Notes: generated by a model not told the origin, from the letters alone. A stretch of DNA of 64,000 nucleotides from Paenibacillus sp. BIC5C1 (GCF_032399705.1 NZ_CP135922.1:124001-188000); one strand, 5' to 3'; positions 10,321 to 20,000 are shown, numbered from the stretch's first letter. Translations and numbers: made by a program.

Positions 10321-11175
10321 ATGCCATTAGTATCTATGACAGACATGTTGAACAAAGCACTCGAAGGAAAATATGCAGTTGGTCAATACAACATCAATAA
10401 CCTTGAGTGGACTCAAGCGATTCTTGCTGCTGCTGAAGAAGAGAAATCCCCAGTAATTTTGGGCGTATCCGAAGGCGCAGCGCGTCACATGAGCGGTTTC
10501 TACACAGTAGTTAAAATGGTAGAAGGACTCATTCACGACATGAAAATCACTGTTCCAGTTGCTATTCACCTGGATCACGGTTCCAGCTTTGATAAGTGTA
10601 AAGAAGCGATCGATGCTGGATTTACATCCGTAATGATCGACGGTTCCCACCACTCCATCGATGAAAACATCGAAATGACTAAAAAAGTAGTTGAATATGC
10701 ACACGCTAAAGGCGTTTCTGTAGAAGCTGAAGTAGGTACTGTTGGTGGACAAGAAGACGATGTTATCGGTGGTATCATGTACGCTGACCTGAACGAGTGT
10801 GTACGTATCGTTAAAGAAACAGGTATCGACACATTGGCTCCAGCTCTTGGTTCCGTACACGGTCCTTACCATGGCGAGCCTAACTTGGGCTTCAAAGAAA
10901 TGGAAGAAGTTCGCGATGCAGTTAACGTACCACTGGTACTGCATGGTGGTACAGGTATCCCTAAACATGATATCGACAAAGCGATTTCCTTGGGAACTTC
11001 CAAAATCAACGTGAACACTGAGAACCAAATTTCGTTCTCCAAAGTGGTTCGCGAAGTGCTTGCAGCTAAACCAGATGCTTACGATCCACGTACATTCATC
11101 GTACCAGGCCGTGATGCAATCAAAGAAACCGTTAAAGGTAAAATTCGCGAGTTTGGTTCCAACAACAAAGCGTAA
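10321..11175 (+). CDS. fba: Class II fructose-1,6-bisphosphate aldolase
   Basis: Zinc-dependent glycolytic enzyme that splits fructose-1,6-bisphosphate into dihydroxyacetone phosphate and glyceraldehyde-3-phosphate, and works in reverse in gluconeogenesis. The 284-residue protein shows the class II signature: catalytic Asp85 and zinc ligand His86 in HLDHGSS, further histidines in [10 protein letters not shown] and LVLHGGTG, and the phosphate-binding [10 protein letters not shown] segment. The codon choice is visibly restricted, as expected for a highly expressed gene. AGGAGG lies 9 bp before the ATG. A consensus extended -10 and a terminator make it a single-gene unit between spo0F and murA, the same order as in B. 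subtilis. Confidence 0.97.
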   Translation: MPLVSMTDMLNKALEGKYAVGQYNINNLEWTQAILAAAEEEKSPVILGVSEGAARHMSGFYTVVKMVEGLIHDMKITVPVAIHLDHGSSFDKCKEAIDAGFTSVMIDGSHHSIDENIEMTKKVVEYAHAKGVSVEAEVGTVGGQEDDVIGGIMYADLNECVRIVKETGIDTLAPALGSVHGPYHGEPNLGFKEMEEVRDAVNVPLVLHGGTGIPKHDIDKAISLGTSKINVNTENQISFSKVVREVLAAKPDAYDPRTFIVPGRDAIKETVKGKIREFGSNNKA

Positions 11176-11199
11176 TTTTTCTTTACCAGTTCCATACTG

Positions 11200-11250
11200 T
11201 GAAAGTGGAAAGAACACCGCCTAGCCGGTGTCTTTCCATTTTCACGCCTT
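11200..11250 (+). terminator. Rho-independent terminator of fba
   Basis: A stem of almost 20 bp pairs TGAAAGTGGAAAGA and ACACCG with CGGTGT and CTTTCCATTTTCA around a short loop. The T content lies within the 3' arm. Confidence 0.65.
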
Positions 11251-11324
11251 ATTTCTACATCGAAAGCCAACAGCACGTATTGCCGTTAACCGGCTGCAAA
11301 ACACGTAGGGGGACATTAAGCTTT

Positions 11325-12578
11325 ATGGAAAAATTGATGATTAGTGGCGGACGTCCGTTACAGGGAACTGTAACTATAAGCGGCGCCAAGAACAGCGCCA
11401 TCGCGCTTATTCCTGCAGCATTGCTTGCCGAGTCAGAAGTCGTGCTGGACAACCTGCCGCTTTTGAGTGACGTGGCGGTTTATGCAGAAATTTTGGAGGA
11501 ACTCGGAGCTCGTGTACATTGGGAAGGCAGTCAGATGAAAATCGATCCTTCCGATATTAAATCCATTCCCATGCCGAATGGTCCCGTGAAGAAGCTGCGT
11601 GCTTCGTATTATATGATGGGGGCATTGCTTGGGCGTTTTAAAGAAGCAACCATTGGTTTACCTGGGGGCTGTAACTTTGAGCCTCGTCCGATTGATCAAC
11701 ATATCAAAGGGTTTGAAGCGCTTGGCGCAACCGTAACGAACGAACATGGCTCCATTCATTTGCATGCCAAAGAGCTGCGCGGAGCAAAGATTTATCTTGA
11801 TGTAAGCAGTGTAGGTGCAACCATTAACATCATGCTGGCGGCTACTCGTGCCAAAGGCTCTACAATTATCGAAAACGCGGCTAAAGAGCCTGAGATTATA
11901 GATGTAGCAACACTTCTGAATTCAATGGGTGCCAGCATTAAGGGTGCCGGTACCGAAACGATCCGTATCGAAGGTGTGTCGGAGCTTAAGGGTTGCCGTC
12001 ATTCCATCATTCCGGACCGTATACAAGCAGGTACGTATATGATCGCTGCTGCTGCGACGCGTGGCGATGTTCTGATTGACAATGTCATTCCCAAACACCT
12101 GGAGGCTTTGACGGCAAAGTTACTGGAGATGGGCGTTGGCATTGAAGAGCTGGATGAAAGTATTCGCGTCATTGGCAAACCAAGCTACAATCATGTGGAC
12201 GTTAAAGCACTCGTATATCCCGGCTTCCCGACGGATTTGCAGTCCCCGATGACCAGTGTGTTAACACAGGCAACGGGTGTGAGTGTCCTGAGCGACTTTG
12301 TATATAGCAATCGATTCAAGCACGTTCCTGAGTTGGTACGCATGGGCGCAAAAATCCGTGTGGAAGGGCGTTCAGCTATTATTGAAGGCAGTGCATTGAA
12401 TGCGGCCAAGGTAAAAGCATCCGATCTTCGCGCTGGTGCAGCGCTAGTGATCGCAGGTCTCACCGTCAGTGAAGGTGTGACTGAAGTGACAGGCGTTGAG
12501 TTTATTGATCGTGGGTACGATCATCTAGTAACCAATCTGCGTCTGCTAGGTGCAGATGTGTGGCGAGAAACCGATTAA
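11325..12578 (+). CDS. murA: UDP-N-acetylglucosamine 1-carboxyvinyltransferase
   Basis: First committed step of peptidoglycan synthesis: it transfers enolpyruvate from PEP to UDP-GlcNAc in the cytoplasm. The 417-residue protein has the EPSP-synthase-type double domain, the N-terminal GAKNS motif (20-24), and Cys116 in the [10 protein letters not shown] loop, the cysteine that fosfomycin alkylates. The cysteine predicts that the enzyme is fosfomycin-sensitive. The ATG at 11325 follows AGGGGGA and gives the canonical [12 protein letters not shown] start; the 42 extra codons upstream look non-coding and overlap the fba terminator. Its place between fba and rho suggests the second paralog, called murZ or murAB in Bacillus; a first copy should lie elsewhere. 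Confidence 0.95.
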   Translation: MEKLMISGGRPLQGTVTISGAKNSAIALIPAALLAESEVVLDNLPLLSDVAVYAEILEELGARVHWEGSQMKIDPSDIKSIPMPNGPVKKLRASYYMMGALLGRFKEATIGLPGGCNFEPRPIDQHIKGFEALGATVTNEHGSIHLHAKELRGAKIYLDVSSVGATINIMLAATRAKGSTIIENAAKEPEIIDVATLLNSMGASIKGAGTETIRIEGVSELKGCRHSIIPDRIQAGTYMIAAAATRGDVLIDNVIPKHLEALTAKLLEMGVGIEELDESIRVIGKPSYNHVDVKALVYPGFPTDLQSPMTSVLTQATGVSVLSDFVYSNRFKHVPELVRMGAKIRVEGRSAIIEGSALNAAKVKASDLRAGAALVIAGLTVSEGVTEVTGVEFIDRGYDHLVTNLRLLGADVWRETD

Positions 12579-12678
12579 TTATGTACTGCATGACGATTTT
12601 TACGGCATTAAAGTGATTATTTTGACAGAACTGCATATCCTTTCAGTAATTGGGTAAACCTGTTTTAATAGAGTTCTC

Positions 12679-12736
12679 AGTCTCTCCGGGATAAGACGAA
12701 ATGTTCCTGTTTCCTTTACCGGAGGGTCTTTTTTTG
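12679..12736 (+). terminator. Rho-independent terminator after murA
   Basis: An 11-bp stem (12679-12689 with 12719-12729, one mismatch) encloses a 29-nt loop and is followed by a T-run. Confidence 0.65.
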
Positions 12737-12918
12737 AGTCAGTCTTCATATGGCTTTAAGAACATCATTTCCTTTTCCCCAAACCCCGGTTTTGTTTGAA
12801 CTGCGCTCCATAGCCGGTCTGCCCGGATCGAACGCCTCATGTATTCGTGTTCACTCACTAGCGGATCTTGCCGAAAGATGGCTATCCCGCCCGGAAACTT
12901 ACACTCAAAGACAAGTAT

Positions 12919-12948
12919 TTGCATTATAACGGTTACATTCCGTACAAT
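12919..12948 (+). promoter_or_regulatory. Predicted sigma-A promoter of rho
   Basis: TTGCAT (12919-12924), an 18-bp spacer and TACAAT (12943-12948) lie 100 bp before the rho start. Confidence 0.55.
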
Positions 12949-13047
12949 GGACAGAAGAGAAATGCAGAACGATGCTGCTCTTATAGCCGGAACATCAAGC
13001 GAAACTATCCATTTCACGGACTTATTAATTGAATAGGTGGTTATTAT

Positions 13048-14373
13048 ATGGATCTACAAATTTCCGATTTGGAAGAAATGAAACTAACGGACCTCTACAA
13101 ACTGGCCAAAAAATATCAAATTCCCTACTACGGCACTTTAAAAAAGAAAGAATTGATCTTCGCCATATTACGTGCACAAGCCGAACAGAGTGGGTTGATG
13201 TTCATGCAGGGTGTGCTCGAAATTCTACCAGAAGGCTACGGATTCCTTCGTCCGATCAATTACCTGCCAAGTACGGAAGATATCTACATCTCAGCCTCAC
13301 AGATTCGCAAGTTTGACCTAAGAACAGGTGACCTCGTATCGGGTAAGTGTAGAACACCTAAAGAAAACGAGCGATACTTCGGTTTGCTGCAAGTCAACGC
13401 TGTAAATGGTGAGAATCCATCGGCAGCTGCGGAAAGACTTCACTTCCCGGCATTAACCCCATTGTACCCGCAGAAGAAACTGGTTCTCGAAACATCCCCC
13501 AACCATTTGTCCACACGCATTATGGATGTGCTCGCCCCGGTAGGACTGGGACAGCGCGGATTGATCGTAGCACCTCCCAAAGCGGGTAAAACACTTCTCC
13601 TCAAAGAAATCGCCAACAGCATCTCGACCAACAACCCAGAAATTGAACTATTTGTCCTGTTGATTGATGAACGTCCGGAAGAAGTTACGGATATGTCGCG
13701 TTCGGTAAAAGGGGAAGTTGTGGCTTCTACGTTCGATGAGCTGCCAGAAAACCATATCAAAGTTGCGGAGTTGGTGCTGGAACGTGCGCTCCGTCTGGTT
13801 GAAGCGAAAAAAGATGTTGTTATTTTGCTGGATAGCATTACGCGTCTTGCTCGTGCATATAACCTGGTCATCCCACCGTCCGGACGGACACTTAGTGGCG
13901 GTATTGACCCGGCAGCGTTCCATCGTCCGAAACGTTTCTTCGGTTCTGCACGGAATGTAGAAGAGGGTGGAAGTCTGACGATCCTGGCTACAGCTTTGAT
14001 TGATACGGGATCACGTATGGATGATATCATTTATGAAGAGTTTAAAGGTACGGGCAATATGGAGCTTCACCTGGATCGTAAGCTGGCCGAGCGTCGTATT
14101 TTCCCGGCTATCGACATTCGTCGTTCCGGTACACGTCGCGAAGAAGTGTTGCTGAGCAAGGAAGAACTTGATACAATCTGGGCGATTCGTAAAAACATGA
14201 ACGATTCCCACGACTTTGTCGAAGGTTTCTTGAAGAAACTGCGTAATAGCAAAACGAATGCTGAGTTCCTAGCGGCGTTTGATACAGCGGGCAGCAGTCC
14301 GACCAGCAACTCCGGATCGACTACGACTCGGCGCTCGCCAAGACAGACTGCGGCGTCCGGTACAACTACCTAG
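13048..14373 (+). CDS. rho: Transcription termination factor Rho
   Basis: Hexameric RNA helicase that pulls nascent RNA out of RNA polymerase. The 441-residue protein has the N-terminal helical Rho-N domain (about 1-45), the cold-shock-like RNA-binding domain (about 50-120), and the ATPase core with the Walker A motif APPKAGKT near 175-182, the Walker B segment [14 protein letters not shown] and the Q-loop/R-loop region [19 protein letters not shown]. The C-terminal tail from about 418 is Ser/Thr-rich and low in complexity, a lineage-specific addition of unknown role. AGGTGG precedes the ATG. It lies between murA and rpmE as in Bacillus, with one radical SAM gene added. Confidence 0.96.
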   Translation: MDLQISDLEEMKLTDLYKLAKKYQIPYYGTLKKKELIFAILRAQAEQSGLMFMQGVLEILPEGYGFLRPINYLPSTEDIYISASQIRKFDLRTGDLVSGKCRTPKENERYFGLLQVNAVNGENPSAAAERLHFPALTPLYPQKKLVLETSPNHLSTRIMDVLAPVGLGQRGLIVAPPKAGKTLLLKEIANSISTNNPEIELFVLLIDERPEEVTDMSRSVKGEVVASTFDELPENHIKVAELVLERALRLVEAKKDVVILLDSITRLARAYNLVIPPSGRTLSGGIDPAAFHRPKRFFGSARNVEEGGSLTILATALIDTGSRMDDIIYEEFKGTGNMELHLDRKLAERRIFPAIDIRRSGTRREEVLLSKEELDTIWAIRKNMNDSHDFVEGFLKKLRNSKTNAEFLAAFDTAGSSPTSNSGSTTTRRSPRQTAASGTTT

Positions 14374-14474
14374 TATTACGTCATTGATTTAACTCGAATT
14401 TTGCAGCGTTGCTGCTGGAAATTAACAATATACTCGTCGTTTGGCTTTAACCCATTAGATGTGAGGAGAACATC

Positions 14475-15749
14475 ATGTATTTAGTATACGCAGATGAAAA
14501 AGGTAATGTATTTGATCACCCATCCCTGTACGGGCTTGCCCGCAGTGGAGATATGATCGTCGAAATTATGGAGGATGAGCTGATTCCTTTACCGGAAGGT
14601 GCAACGCTGGTTGGACTGCCGAGTACACGTCCAATTGGTATGGACCCGGAAACTGGCGAAATGCTGCCAATGCCTAGTGATACACAGGCGGTTGGGGCTT
14701 TGCTTCCGCAAGGATTCACTCGGTTGTGTCTGCCCGGGTATGTAAAAACCGATAAGGAGTACAAACTGCCCTTGTTCGGTTACTCGGCTGTTGTGTGGAA
14801 AGATGGTCAGTTTTACGTCACTGCCCGGATGTCGGATCATCCAGATCAATGGAATCCGCTGAACTGTGATCGGGATGACGTACGTGCGGGTGTTAAACGT
14901 TTAACGAAGCAGTATCCCGAAAATCGTCTCTATACCCATTTGTCCAATTGTGCGCTCGGATATGAATGTCTGACTTCATCCAACACCTTCCTGAATCGTT
15001 GGGAAGGCGGAGTTCCCGTATCTTATTCCTGCAATGCAGGTTGTTTCGGATGTATTTCAGAGCAACCGGATGATAGTGGCTTCGTTTCCCCACAGACCCG
15101 GATGAATTTCCGTCCGCGTGTGGACGAAATCGTTGAAGTCATGCTGGAGCACTTGAAAACGCCGGAATCGATTATCAGCTTTGGCCAAGGTTGTGAAGGA
15201 GAGCCTTCCACACAGGCCAAGTTGATTATTGAAGCCATCCGCGAAGTGCGTTCCATTACAGACATGGGATATATCAACATTAACACCAATGCTGGTTTGA
15301 ATGATCACATGAGAGGTATTGTTGATGCAGGGCTTGATCTAATGCGTGTAAGTACAATCAGCGCTCTGGATGACCACTATAATGCATACTATAAACCTCG
15401 CGGATATACACTGGCCAATGTAGAAAAATCGATGAAATACGCTGCTTCTCAGGGTGTATATACGTCGATTAACTATTTGATCTTCCCGGGAGTAACGGAT
15501 CGTGAGGAAGAGATTGAAGCGATGATTGAGTTTGCTCGCAGAACCGATTTGCGTCTTATTCAAATGCGTAACCTTAATATAGACCCGGAGAGCTATCTGG
15601 AATTGATTCCTCCAGCACAAGGTGATATTTTGGGCATGAAGCAAATGATTGAGATCTTTGAGGAAGAGCTGCCCGATGTCGTTATAGGCTCCTATACGCA
15701 CGTTCCGCCAGCTGGAATGGCACGTCCCAAACGTCTGATCACCTCATGA
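14475..15749 (+). CDS. Radical SAM protein of unknown function
   Basis: A 424-residue protein with one canonical radical SAM cluster motif CNAGCFGC (Cys186, Cys190, Cys193), expected to bind a 4Fe-4S cluster and cleave S-adenosylmethionine. The barrel region continues with a GQGCEGEPS segment (the GGE-like motif), ININTNAG and a MRVSTIS strand. The first 180 residues form an unusual N-terminal domain with no iron-sulphur motif that I can name. The start has GAGGAG 7 bp upstream. The gene is conserved in sense with rho upstream and rpmE downstream but has no obvious substrate protein or peptide nearby. It could be a tRNA, protein or cofactor-modifying enzyme; the sequence does not decide. Confidence 0.85.
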   Translation: MYLVYADEKGNVFDHPSLYGLARSGDMIVEIMEDELIPLPEGATLVGLPSTRPIGMDPETGEMLPMPSDTQAVGALLPQGFTRLCLPGYVKTDKEYKLPLFGYSAVVWKDGQFYVTARMSDHPDQWNPLNCDRDDVRAGVKRLTKQYPENRLYTHLSNCALGYECLTSSNTFLNRWEGGVPVSYSCNAGCFGCISEQPDDSGFVSPQTRMNFRPRVDEIVEVMLEHLKTPESIISFGQGCEGEPSTQAKLIIEAIREVRSITDMGYININTNAGLNDHMRGIVDAGLDLMRVSTISALDDHYNAYYKPRGYTLANVEKSMKYAASQGVYTSINYLIFPGVTDREEEIEAMIEFARRTDLRLIQMRNLNIDPESYLELIPPAQGDILGMKQMIEIFEEELPDVVIGSYTHVPPAGMARPKRLITS

Positions 15750-15852
15750 CAATAATGGATTGCAACCGGCATTAGGCCGTGTTATAATCTTCGATGTTGT
15801 GCCATTTACTCTGGGTCCGCTTGAGGCTCAGGGCGGAAAGAGGTGAAAGGTA

Positions 15853-16050
15853 ATGAAAGCAGCAATTCATCCTAAATACACGATTGGTCAAGTATCTTGC
15901 GCTTGCGGGAATACTTTTGAGACTGGTTCGGTTAAAGACGGACTTCGTGTAGAGATTTGCTCCGCGTGCCACCCGTTCTTCACCGGTAAACAGAAGTTTA
16001 TCGATGCTGGCGGCCGTGTTGATCGTTTCAAGAAAAAATACGGAATCTAA
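15853..16050 (+). CDS. rpmE: 50S ribosomal protein L31, zinc-binding type
   Basis: Small protein of the large ribosomal subunit that helps bridge the two subunits. The 65-residue protein is of the C+ type: Cys16, Cys18, Cys37 and Cys40 (CAC and CSAC segments) form a zinc site. Cells with this form often also carry a zinc-free paralog used in zinc starvation; none is in this window. The start follows AAAGAGGTGAAAGG. A terminator lies 45 bp after the stop. The rho-rpmE neighbourhood is as in B. subtilis. Confidence 0.96.
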   Translation: MKAAIHPKYTIGQVSCACGNTFETGSVKDGLRVEICSACHPFFTGKQKFIDAGGRVDRFKKKYGI

Positions 16051-16094
16051 TTCAGCAATTCCCTGGGGATTGTCTGACTATTACATCCAAATCA

Positions 16095-16120
16095 CCTCTG
16101 CCGTTCCGGCAGGGGTTTTT
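16095..16120 (+). terminator. Rho-independent terminator of rpmE
   Basis: A 9-bp GC-rich stem CCTCTGCCG/CGGCAGGGG with a 3-nt loop is followed by five T residues. Confidence 0.85.
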
Positions 16121-16162
16121 ATATATTTTCGCGTGATTATATCACTGCCCTTTTTACTCTGG

Positions 16163-16191
16163 TTGCAATTTAGACAACCTTAAGTTATACT
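16163..16191 (+). promoter_or_regulatory. Promoter of the SRP RNA gene
   Basis: TTGCAA (16163-16168), a 17-bp spacer and TATACT (16186-16191) put transcription start near 16198, where the recognisable SRP RNA begins. Confidence 0.7.
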
Positions 16192-16197
16192 ATTTCT

Positions 16198-16475
16198 TAC
16201 CGTGCTAGATGGGGAGGTAGCGGTGCCCTGTAACTCGCAATCCGCTACAGCGAGGTTGAATTCCTGCTAGAGGTTTTGTCGATGTGAGGTTTGGTCCCTT
16301 AACGTGGTGTTGACGGTTGGGTCCTCCGCAATGAGTACTCATGAACCTGGTCAGGTCCGGAAGGAAGCAGCCATAAGTGAGATCACTCTTGTGCCGGAGG
16401 GTCGCCTAGCCCGAGCTGTTGTTAAGGGGTGCCGCTTGGATCGCAAATATCGATAGCAGGTGCACGGCTTACCAT
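16198..16475 (+). ncRNA. ffs: Signal recognition particle RNA, large Bacillus type
   Basis: RNA core of the signal recognition particle, which with Ffh targets nascent membrane and secreted proteins to SecYEG. The domain IV core with the GGTCAGGTCCGGAAGGAAGC segment (about 16349-16370), including the GGAA tetraloop and the asymmetric internal loop that binds Ffh, is unmistakable. The 5' part (GGGGAGGTAGCGGTGCCCTGTA) and the 3' part (GGTGCCGCTTGGATCGC) match the Alu domain of the long Bacillus scRNA. Total length is about 275 nt, against 271 in B. subtilis. Both ends are estimates from the promoter and terminator. It precedes dnaX as in B. subtilis. Confidence 0.95.
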
Positions 16476-16483
16476 TTAAATGT

Positions 16484-16522
16484 AGAGACCTTTGCAGTTG
16501 TATGTATGCAGAGGTCTTTTTG
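16484..16522 (+). terminator. Rho-independent terminator of the SRP RNA
   Basis: AGACCTTTGCA (16486-16496) pairs with TGCAGAGGTCT (16507-16517), followed by T residues. Confidence 0.85.
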
Positions 16523-16562
16523 ATATGTCTAAAAAAACCACGTATGATGAGTCAGATAAAGT

Positions 16563-16590
16563 TTGGATTCACCCCGGAATATAGTATAAT
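16563..16590 (+). promoter_or_regulatory. Promoter of dnaX
   Basis: TTGGAT (16563-16568), a 16-bp spacer and a consensus TATAAT (16585-16590) stand 50 bp before the dnaX start. Confidence 0.65.
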
Positions 16591-16640
16591 GGGGGAACGA
16601 CAAAGGACTCGAATGCGAAGTGGAAGGAAGGTAACGCATC

Positions 16641-18401
16641 ATGGAGCATATCGCGTTATACCGGGCTTGGCGTCCCCAGTCGTTTCAAGATATGGTGGGA
16701 CAACAGCATATTATTCAGACCTTGCAGAACGCGATACGTGAACAGCGGACTTCCCATGCCTACTTGTTTAGCGGGCCCAGAGGAACAGGGAAGACGAGTG
16801 CCGCCAAGATTTTGGCCAAAGCTGTAAACTGCGAACGCGGGCCTGCGCCTGAGCCTTGTAACGAATGTGAAGCTTGCCGCAGGATTACGACTGGCGCTGT
16901 GATGGATGTGCAGGAAATTGATGCTGCATCCAACCGTGGCGTTGAAGAAATCCGCGATCTTCGGGAAAAGGTGAAATACGCCCCGACTGAAGTCCGGCAG
17001 AAAGTCTATATTATTGACGAAGTGCACATGCTGACGACAGAGGCATTCAATGCGCTGCTCAAAACATTGGAAGAGCCTCCGCCACATGTGATGTTTATTT
17101 TGGCAACAACAGAACCCCATCGTCTTCCGGCAACGATTATTTCTCGCTGTCAGCGATTTGATTTCCGCCGGGTGTCCCTGGAAGAACAGACAGCACGACT
17201 TACGCTGATTTGTGAACAGGAAGGCATGGAAGCCGATCAGGATGCGCTCCAGTATATCGCCCGCTTGTCTGACGGAGGAATGAGGGACGCGCTTAGTGTC
17301 CTGGATCAGATCTCTTCCTTTACAGATGGAAAGGTAACCTATCAGCAGGTTATGGATATGACCGGAGGCATTCCTTCCGAGCAGTTTGCAAAGTTGGCTG
17401 CTTCTCTGCTCAAAGGCGATGTAGGTCATATCTTGCAAATGATCGAAGGGTTCATGCATGAAGGTAAGAGTGCGGACAAGTGCATGGAAAATTTGCTTTA
17501 TTATTTCCGTGATTTGCTTATGATTAAGATGGTGCCGGATGCAGATAAACTGACGGATCGGGTGCTTAATCCCGAGTCGTTCCGTGATATGGCGGAATCA
17601 TTCACCAAGGAACAGCTGTTCCAGATGATTGATACCCTTAATCGGTACCAGAGTGAAATGAAATATGCAGTACAGCCGCAGACGCTGTTTGAAGTAGCTC
17701 TTCTTAAACTGTGCAGTATTCCTGCTCAAGGGGCGTCATCGGGTCAGATGGCAGGTTCGGTCGGTGCGGCTCCTGCTGTAACCACACCAGCGGATGGTGG
17801 GGAGATCAACCGACTGAAGCAACAGCTTGCTGAACTGGAGAAAAAGCTGGATCGCGCGCTTAAGGGTGGTTTGTCTGGTGGGGAGGCTGCATCAAGTACT
17901 CCTTCACGCCCGGCAACACGAACTCCAGTGTCGAGAGGCAATTCGCCAGCGAAGCTGCCTGCACAGCTTGATCAGTACGTTGCGCGTAAGGGATCGCCTG
18001 AGTTTGCGGAGGTCAGCAAGAAGTGGGGGCAGATCCTGCAGCGCGTCAAAGAAGAGAAAGTAACTGTTCACGCCTGGTTTATGGATGGTGAACCGGTATC
18101 GTTGCTGGAAGACAATGTTCTGGTGGCGTTTAAGAACAACATCCACCGTGAAACTACGGAGAAGCAGGCTAATCGCGAAGTGATTGAACGGGTGCTGTCT
18201 GAACAGCTTGGACGTTCAGCTCGTCTTGTGACGATGATGCTCAAAGATTGGACTGGAGCGATGGAAGGAGCTACTGAAACGCCAAAGGAGGACTTTAAGC
18301 TTGAACCTGAGCATGAAGACGGCGGTTCAGGCAACAAGCAGCCTTGGATTGATGAAGCCATCCAGCTCTTTGGTGAGGATCTTGTAGTGATCAAAGAATA
18401 G
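16641..18401 (+). CDS. dnaX: DNA polymerase III subunit gamma/tau
   Basis: ATPase of the clamp loader that opens the sliding clamp onto primed DNA and ties together the replisome. The 586-residue protein starts with the conserved RAWRPQSFQDMVGQ segment and has the Walker A motif GPRGTGKTS near 45-53, a zinc module with CERGPAPEPCNECEAC, the DEVHM Walker B, and the SRC sensor segment near 165. The C-terminal tau part is preceded by a Ser/Pro/Thr-rich linker near 375-440. No obvious slippery A-run frameshift site is seen, so a separate gamma product is not predicted. GGAAGG precedes the ATG. It heads the dnaX-yaaK-recR operon. Confidence 0.96.
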   Translation: MEHIALYRAWRPQSFQDMVGQQHIIQTLQNAIREQRTSHAYLFSGPRGTGKTSAAKILAKAVNCERGPAPEPCNECEACRRITTGAVMDVQEIDAASNRGVEEIRDLREKVKYAPTEVRQKVYIIDEVHMLTTEAFNALLKTLEEPPPHVMFILATTEPHRLPATIISRCQRFDFRRVSLEEQTARLTLICEQEGMEADQDALQYIARLSDGGMRDALSVLDQISSFTDGKVTYQQVMDMTGGIPSEQFAKLAASLLKGDVGHILQMIEGFMHEGKSADKCMENLLYYFRDLLMIKMVPDADKLTDRVLNPESFRDMAESFTKEQLFQMIDTLNRYQSEMKYAVQPQTLFEVALLKLCSIPAQGASSGQMAGSVGAAPAVTTPADGGEINRLKQQLAELEKKLDRALKGGLSGGEAASSTPSRPATRTPVSRGNSPAKLPAQLDQYVARKGSPEFAEVSKKWGQILQRVKEEKVTVHAWFMDGEPVSLLEDNVLVAFKNNIHRETTEKQANREVIERVLSEQLGRSARLVTMMLKDWTGAMEGATETPKEDFKLEPEHEDGGSGNKQPWIDEAIQLFGEDLVVIKE

Positions 18402-18449
18402 ATATACATGCGCCTGGCGCGATAACTATACCAAAGGAGATGAATAATC

Positions 18450-18761
18450 ATGAACAACATGAACCAAATGATGAAACAAGTGAAGAAAATGCAGGAGCAA
18501 ATGCTGAAGGCACAGGAGGAGCTGGCGGACAAAACAGTCCAAGGTACTTCTGGTGGCGGTGTTGTAACTGCTGAAGTTAATGGACATAAGAAATTGCTGG
18601 CTATCACTATCAAGCCAGAAGCGGTTGATCCAGAAGATGTAGAAATGCTGCAGGATCTGGTTATGACAGCAGTCAATGATGCAATGACCAAAGCTGATGA
18701 AATTGCGAACCAGGATATGGGTAAATTCACAGGCGGCATGAAAATTCCGGGATTATTTTAA
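18450..18761 (+). CDS. yaaK: YbaB/EbfC family nucleoid-associated protein
   Basis: Small dimeric DNA-binding protein that coats the nucleoid. The 103-residue protein has the Met-rich N-terminal helix ([17 protein letters not shown]) and the central beta strands with [14 protein letters not shown], which are typical of the family, and ends in a flexible segment. AAAGGAGATG lies just upstream of the ATG. The order dnaX-ybaB-recR is conserved widely in bacteria and suggests a link to replication or repair, although the exact role is not established. Confidence 0.93.
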   Translation: MNNMNQMMKQVKKMQEQMLKAQEELADKTVQGTSGGGVVTAEVNGHKKLLAITIKPEAVDPEDVEMLQDLVMTAVNDAMTKADEIANQDMGKFTGGMKIPGLF

Positions 18762-18795
18762 TTTAAATTGATCCTATCAAAGGAGACGCAATCGA

Positions 18796-19395
18796 TTGTA
18801 TTATCCCGAACCGATAGCGAAGCTGATTGACGCCTTCACTCGTTTGCCGGGTGTTGGCCCCAAGACTGCAGCGCGACTAGCTTTTCATGTGCTTAACATG
18901 AAGGAAGATGACGTTATTGATTTTGCCAAAGCACTCGTCAGTGTGAAGCGGAATCTTCATTACTGTTCGGTGTGTTGTAATATTACGGATACTGACCCGT
19001 GTCGAATCTGTCAGGATAAATCCAGGGATGTCTCCGTAATCTGTGTAGTTCAGGACTCCAAAGATTTGGTGGCTATGGAGCGTACCAAGGAATTTGACGG
19101 ATACTATCATGTGCTGCAGGGTGCAATCTCTCCTATGGAGGGAATAGGTCCGGATGATATCCGTCTGAAGGAACTTTTGACCCGTTTGAGCGATGAGCGA
19201 GTTAAAGAACTGATTCTGGCTACAAATCCGAATATCGAAGGTGAGGCCACGGCGATGTATATTTCCCGTCTGGTCCGTCCGTTCGAGATCTCGGTGACTC
19301 GGATTGCTCATGGATTGCCTGTTGGGGGCGACCTGGAGTATGCGGATGAAGTGACTCTTTCGAAGGCGCTGGAAGGGCGCAGAGAGATGAGATAG
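18796..19395 (+). CDS. recR: Recombination protein RecR
   Basis: Works with RecO and RecF to load RecA on gapped single-stranded DNA. The 199-residue protein has the helix-hairpin-helix motif [14 protein letters not shown] near the N-terminus, a four-cysteine zinc finger (CSVCCN with CRIC, about 55-72), the Toprim domain with the VVQDSKDL segment, and the conserved [13 protein letters not shown]-terminal part. The start is a TTG at 18796 with AAAGGAG 10 bp upstream; no nearer ATG gives the full N-terminus. A terminator follows at 19477. Confidence 0.96.
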   Translation: MYYPEPIAKLIDAFTRLPGVGPKTAARLAFHVLNMKEDDVIDFAKALVSVKRNLHYCSVCCNITDTDPCRICQDKSRDVSVICVVQDSKDLVAMERTKEFDGYYHVLQGAISPMEGIGPDDIRLKELLTRLSDERVKELILATNPNIEGEATAMYISRLVRPFEISVTRIAHGLPVGGDLEYADEVTLSKALEGRREMR

Positions 19396-19476
19396 CAATG
19401 CGTGTTTCTGAATAAGAGCATGTGTCTATAATGATTTTTTTCCTAAAAGAAAAGAATAGATGAGTTTGGATTACTT

Positions 19477-19504
19477 AGAGGGCCTATCAGGCTCTCTTTT
19501 TTTG
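19477..19504 (+). terminator. Rho-independent terminator of the dnaX-recR operon
   Basis: AGAGGGCC pairs with GGCTCTCT around a short loop, followed by a T-run of seven or more. Confidence 0.85.
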
Positions 19505-19689
19505 TTTTATCCCCTTTCTAACGTTGCTTAAATGTGAAGTCTTTCGTTTTTACTGAAGTCTGGTTATAAATTCATAGAATTCTTTGAGATTAGAATAACG
19601 ATTCAATAAATTATATAGCTCAGTTCTAAGTTTGTCCTTTCCCCGATATGTATGAGAATATGCTGTGCTGATCAGGAAGGGGATGGCTT

Positions 19690-19962
19690 ATGTTTACATG
19701 GCGAAATGGAAGATCGGTGGAGAAACGTGAAAGAATGTTAAAGGAGATGGAAGAGGACCAGATTTATTCAGATATACAGAAAGCCAAGGCGGAGTGGGAA
19801 CGGGCTGTTAGACAGTTTGAAGAGGCGCAGGGGCAGGATGAGATCGATTATGCAATCTATGTGCTGGAGGCGGCGGAGCGTAAATATCAGATTCACTTGA
19901 AGCGAGCTAAACGTGTAGGGATTAATAAGGCAGTTATAGCTGATCGGGGAGTGAGCATGTAG
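19690..19962 (+). CDS. yaaL: YaaL-like protein (DUF2508)
   Basis: A 90-residue, highly charged and mostly helical protein with a probable short coiled coil around residues 20-75 (KAKAEWERAVRQFEEAQG). It matches the DUF2508/YaaL family of endospore formers by length, composition and position between recR and bofA. No catalytic motif is present and the function is unknown. The start follows GGAAGGGGATGG. The gap of about 290 bp to recR holds the recR terminator and an AT-rich stretch that may carry its promoter. Confidence 0.8.
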   Translation: MFTWRNGRSVEKRERMLKEMEEDQIYSDIQKAKAEWERAVRQFEEAQGQDEIDYAIYVLEAAERKYQIHLKRAKRVGINKAVIADRGVSM

Positions 19963-20000
19963 GTGGAGGTGTGACAATCAATTATGGAGGTGTTGAAAGT

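Larger units (their letters stand above)
12579..13047. other. Intergenic region between murA and rho
   Basis: The 469-bp gap holds the murA terminator (12679-12736), a promoter-like TTGACA with AGTAAT 17 bp later (12622-12650), and the predicted rho promoter (12919-12948). Short open frames on either strand here lack ribosome binding sites and family resemblance. B. subtilis rho has a regulated leader, and the transcript leader here would be about 90 nt. Confidence 0.5.

Noticed and set aside
10327..11217. Open frame of 296 codons on the - strand, antisense to fba
   Set aside because: It results from restricted codon use in fba and has no start signal. Its composition (rich in Phe, Cys, His) is not like a real protein.
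12739..13017. 92-codon frame on the - strand between murA and rho
   Set aside because: No ribosome binding site, no recognisable family, and it overlaps the rho promoter region.
16641..18401. Programmed frameshift in dnaX for a shorter gamma subunit
   Set aside because: I saw no A-rich slippery heptamer with a following stop in the -1 frame near the domain border; the Bacillus gene also works without it.
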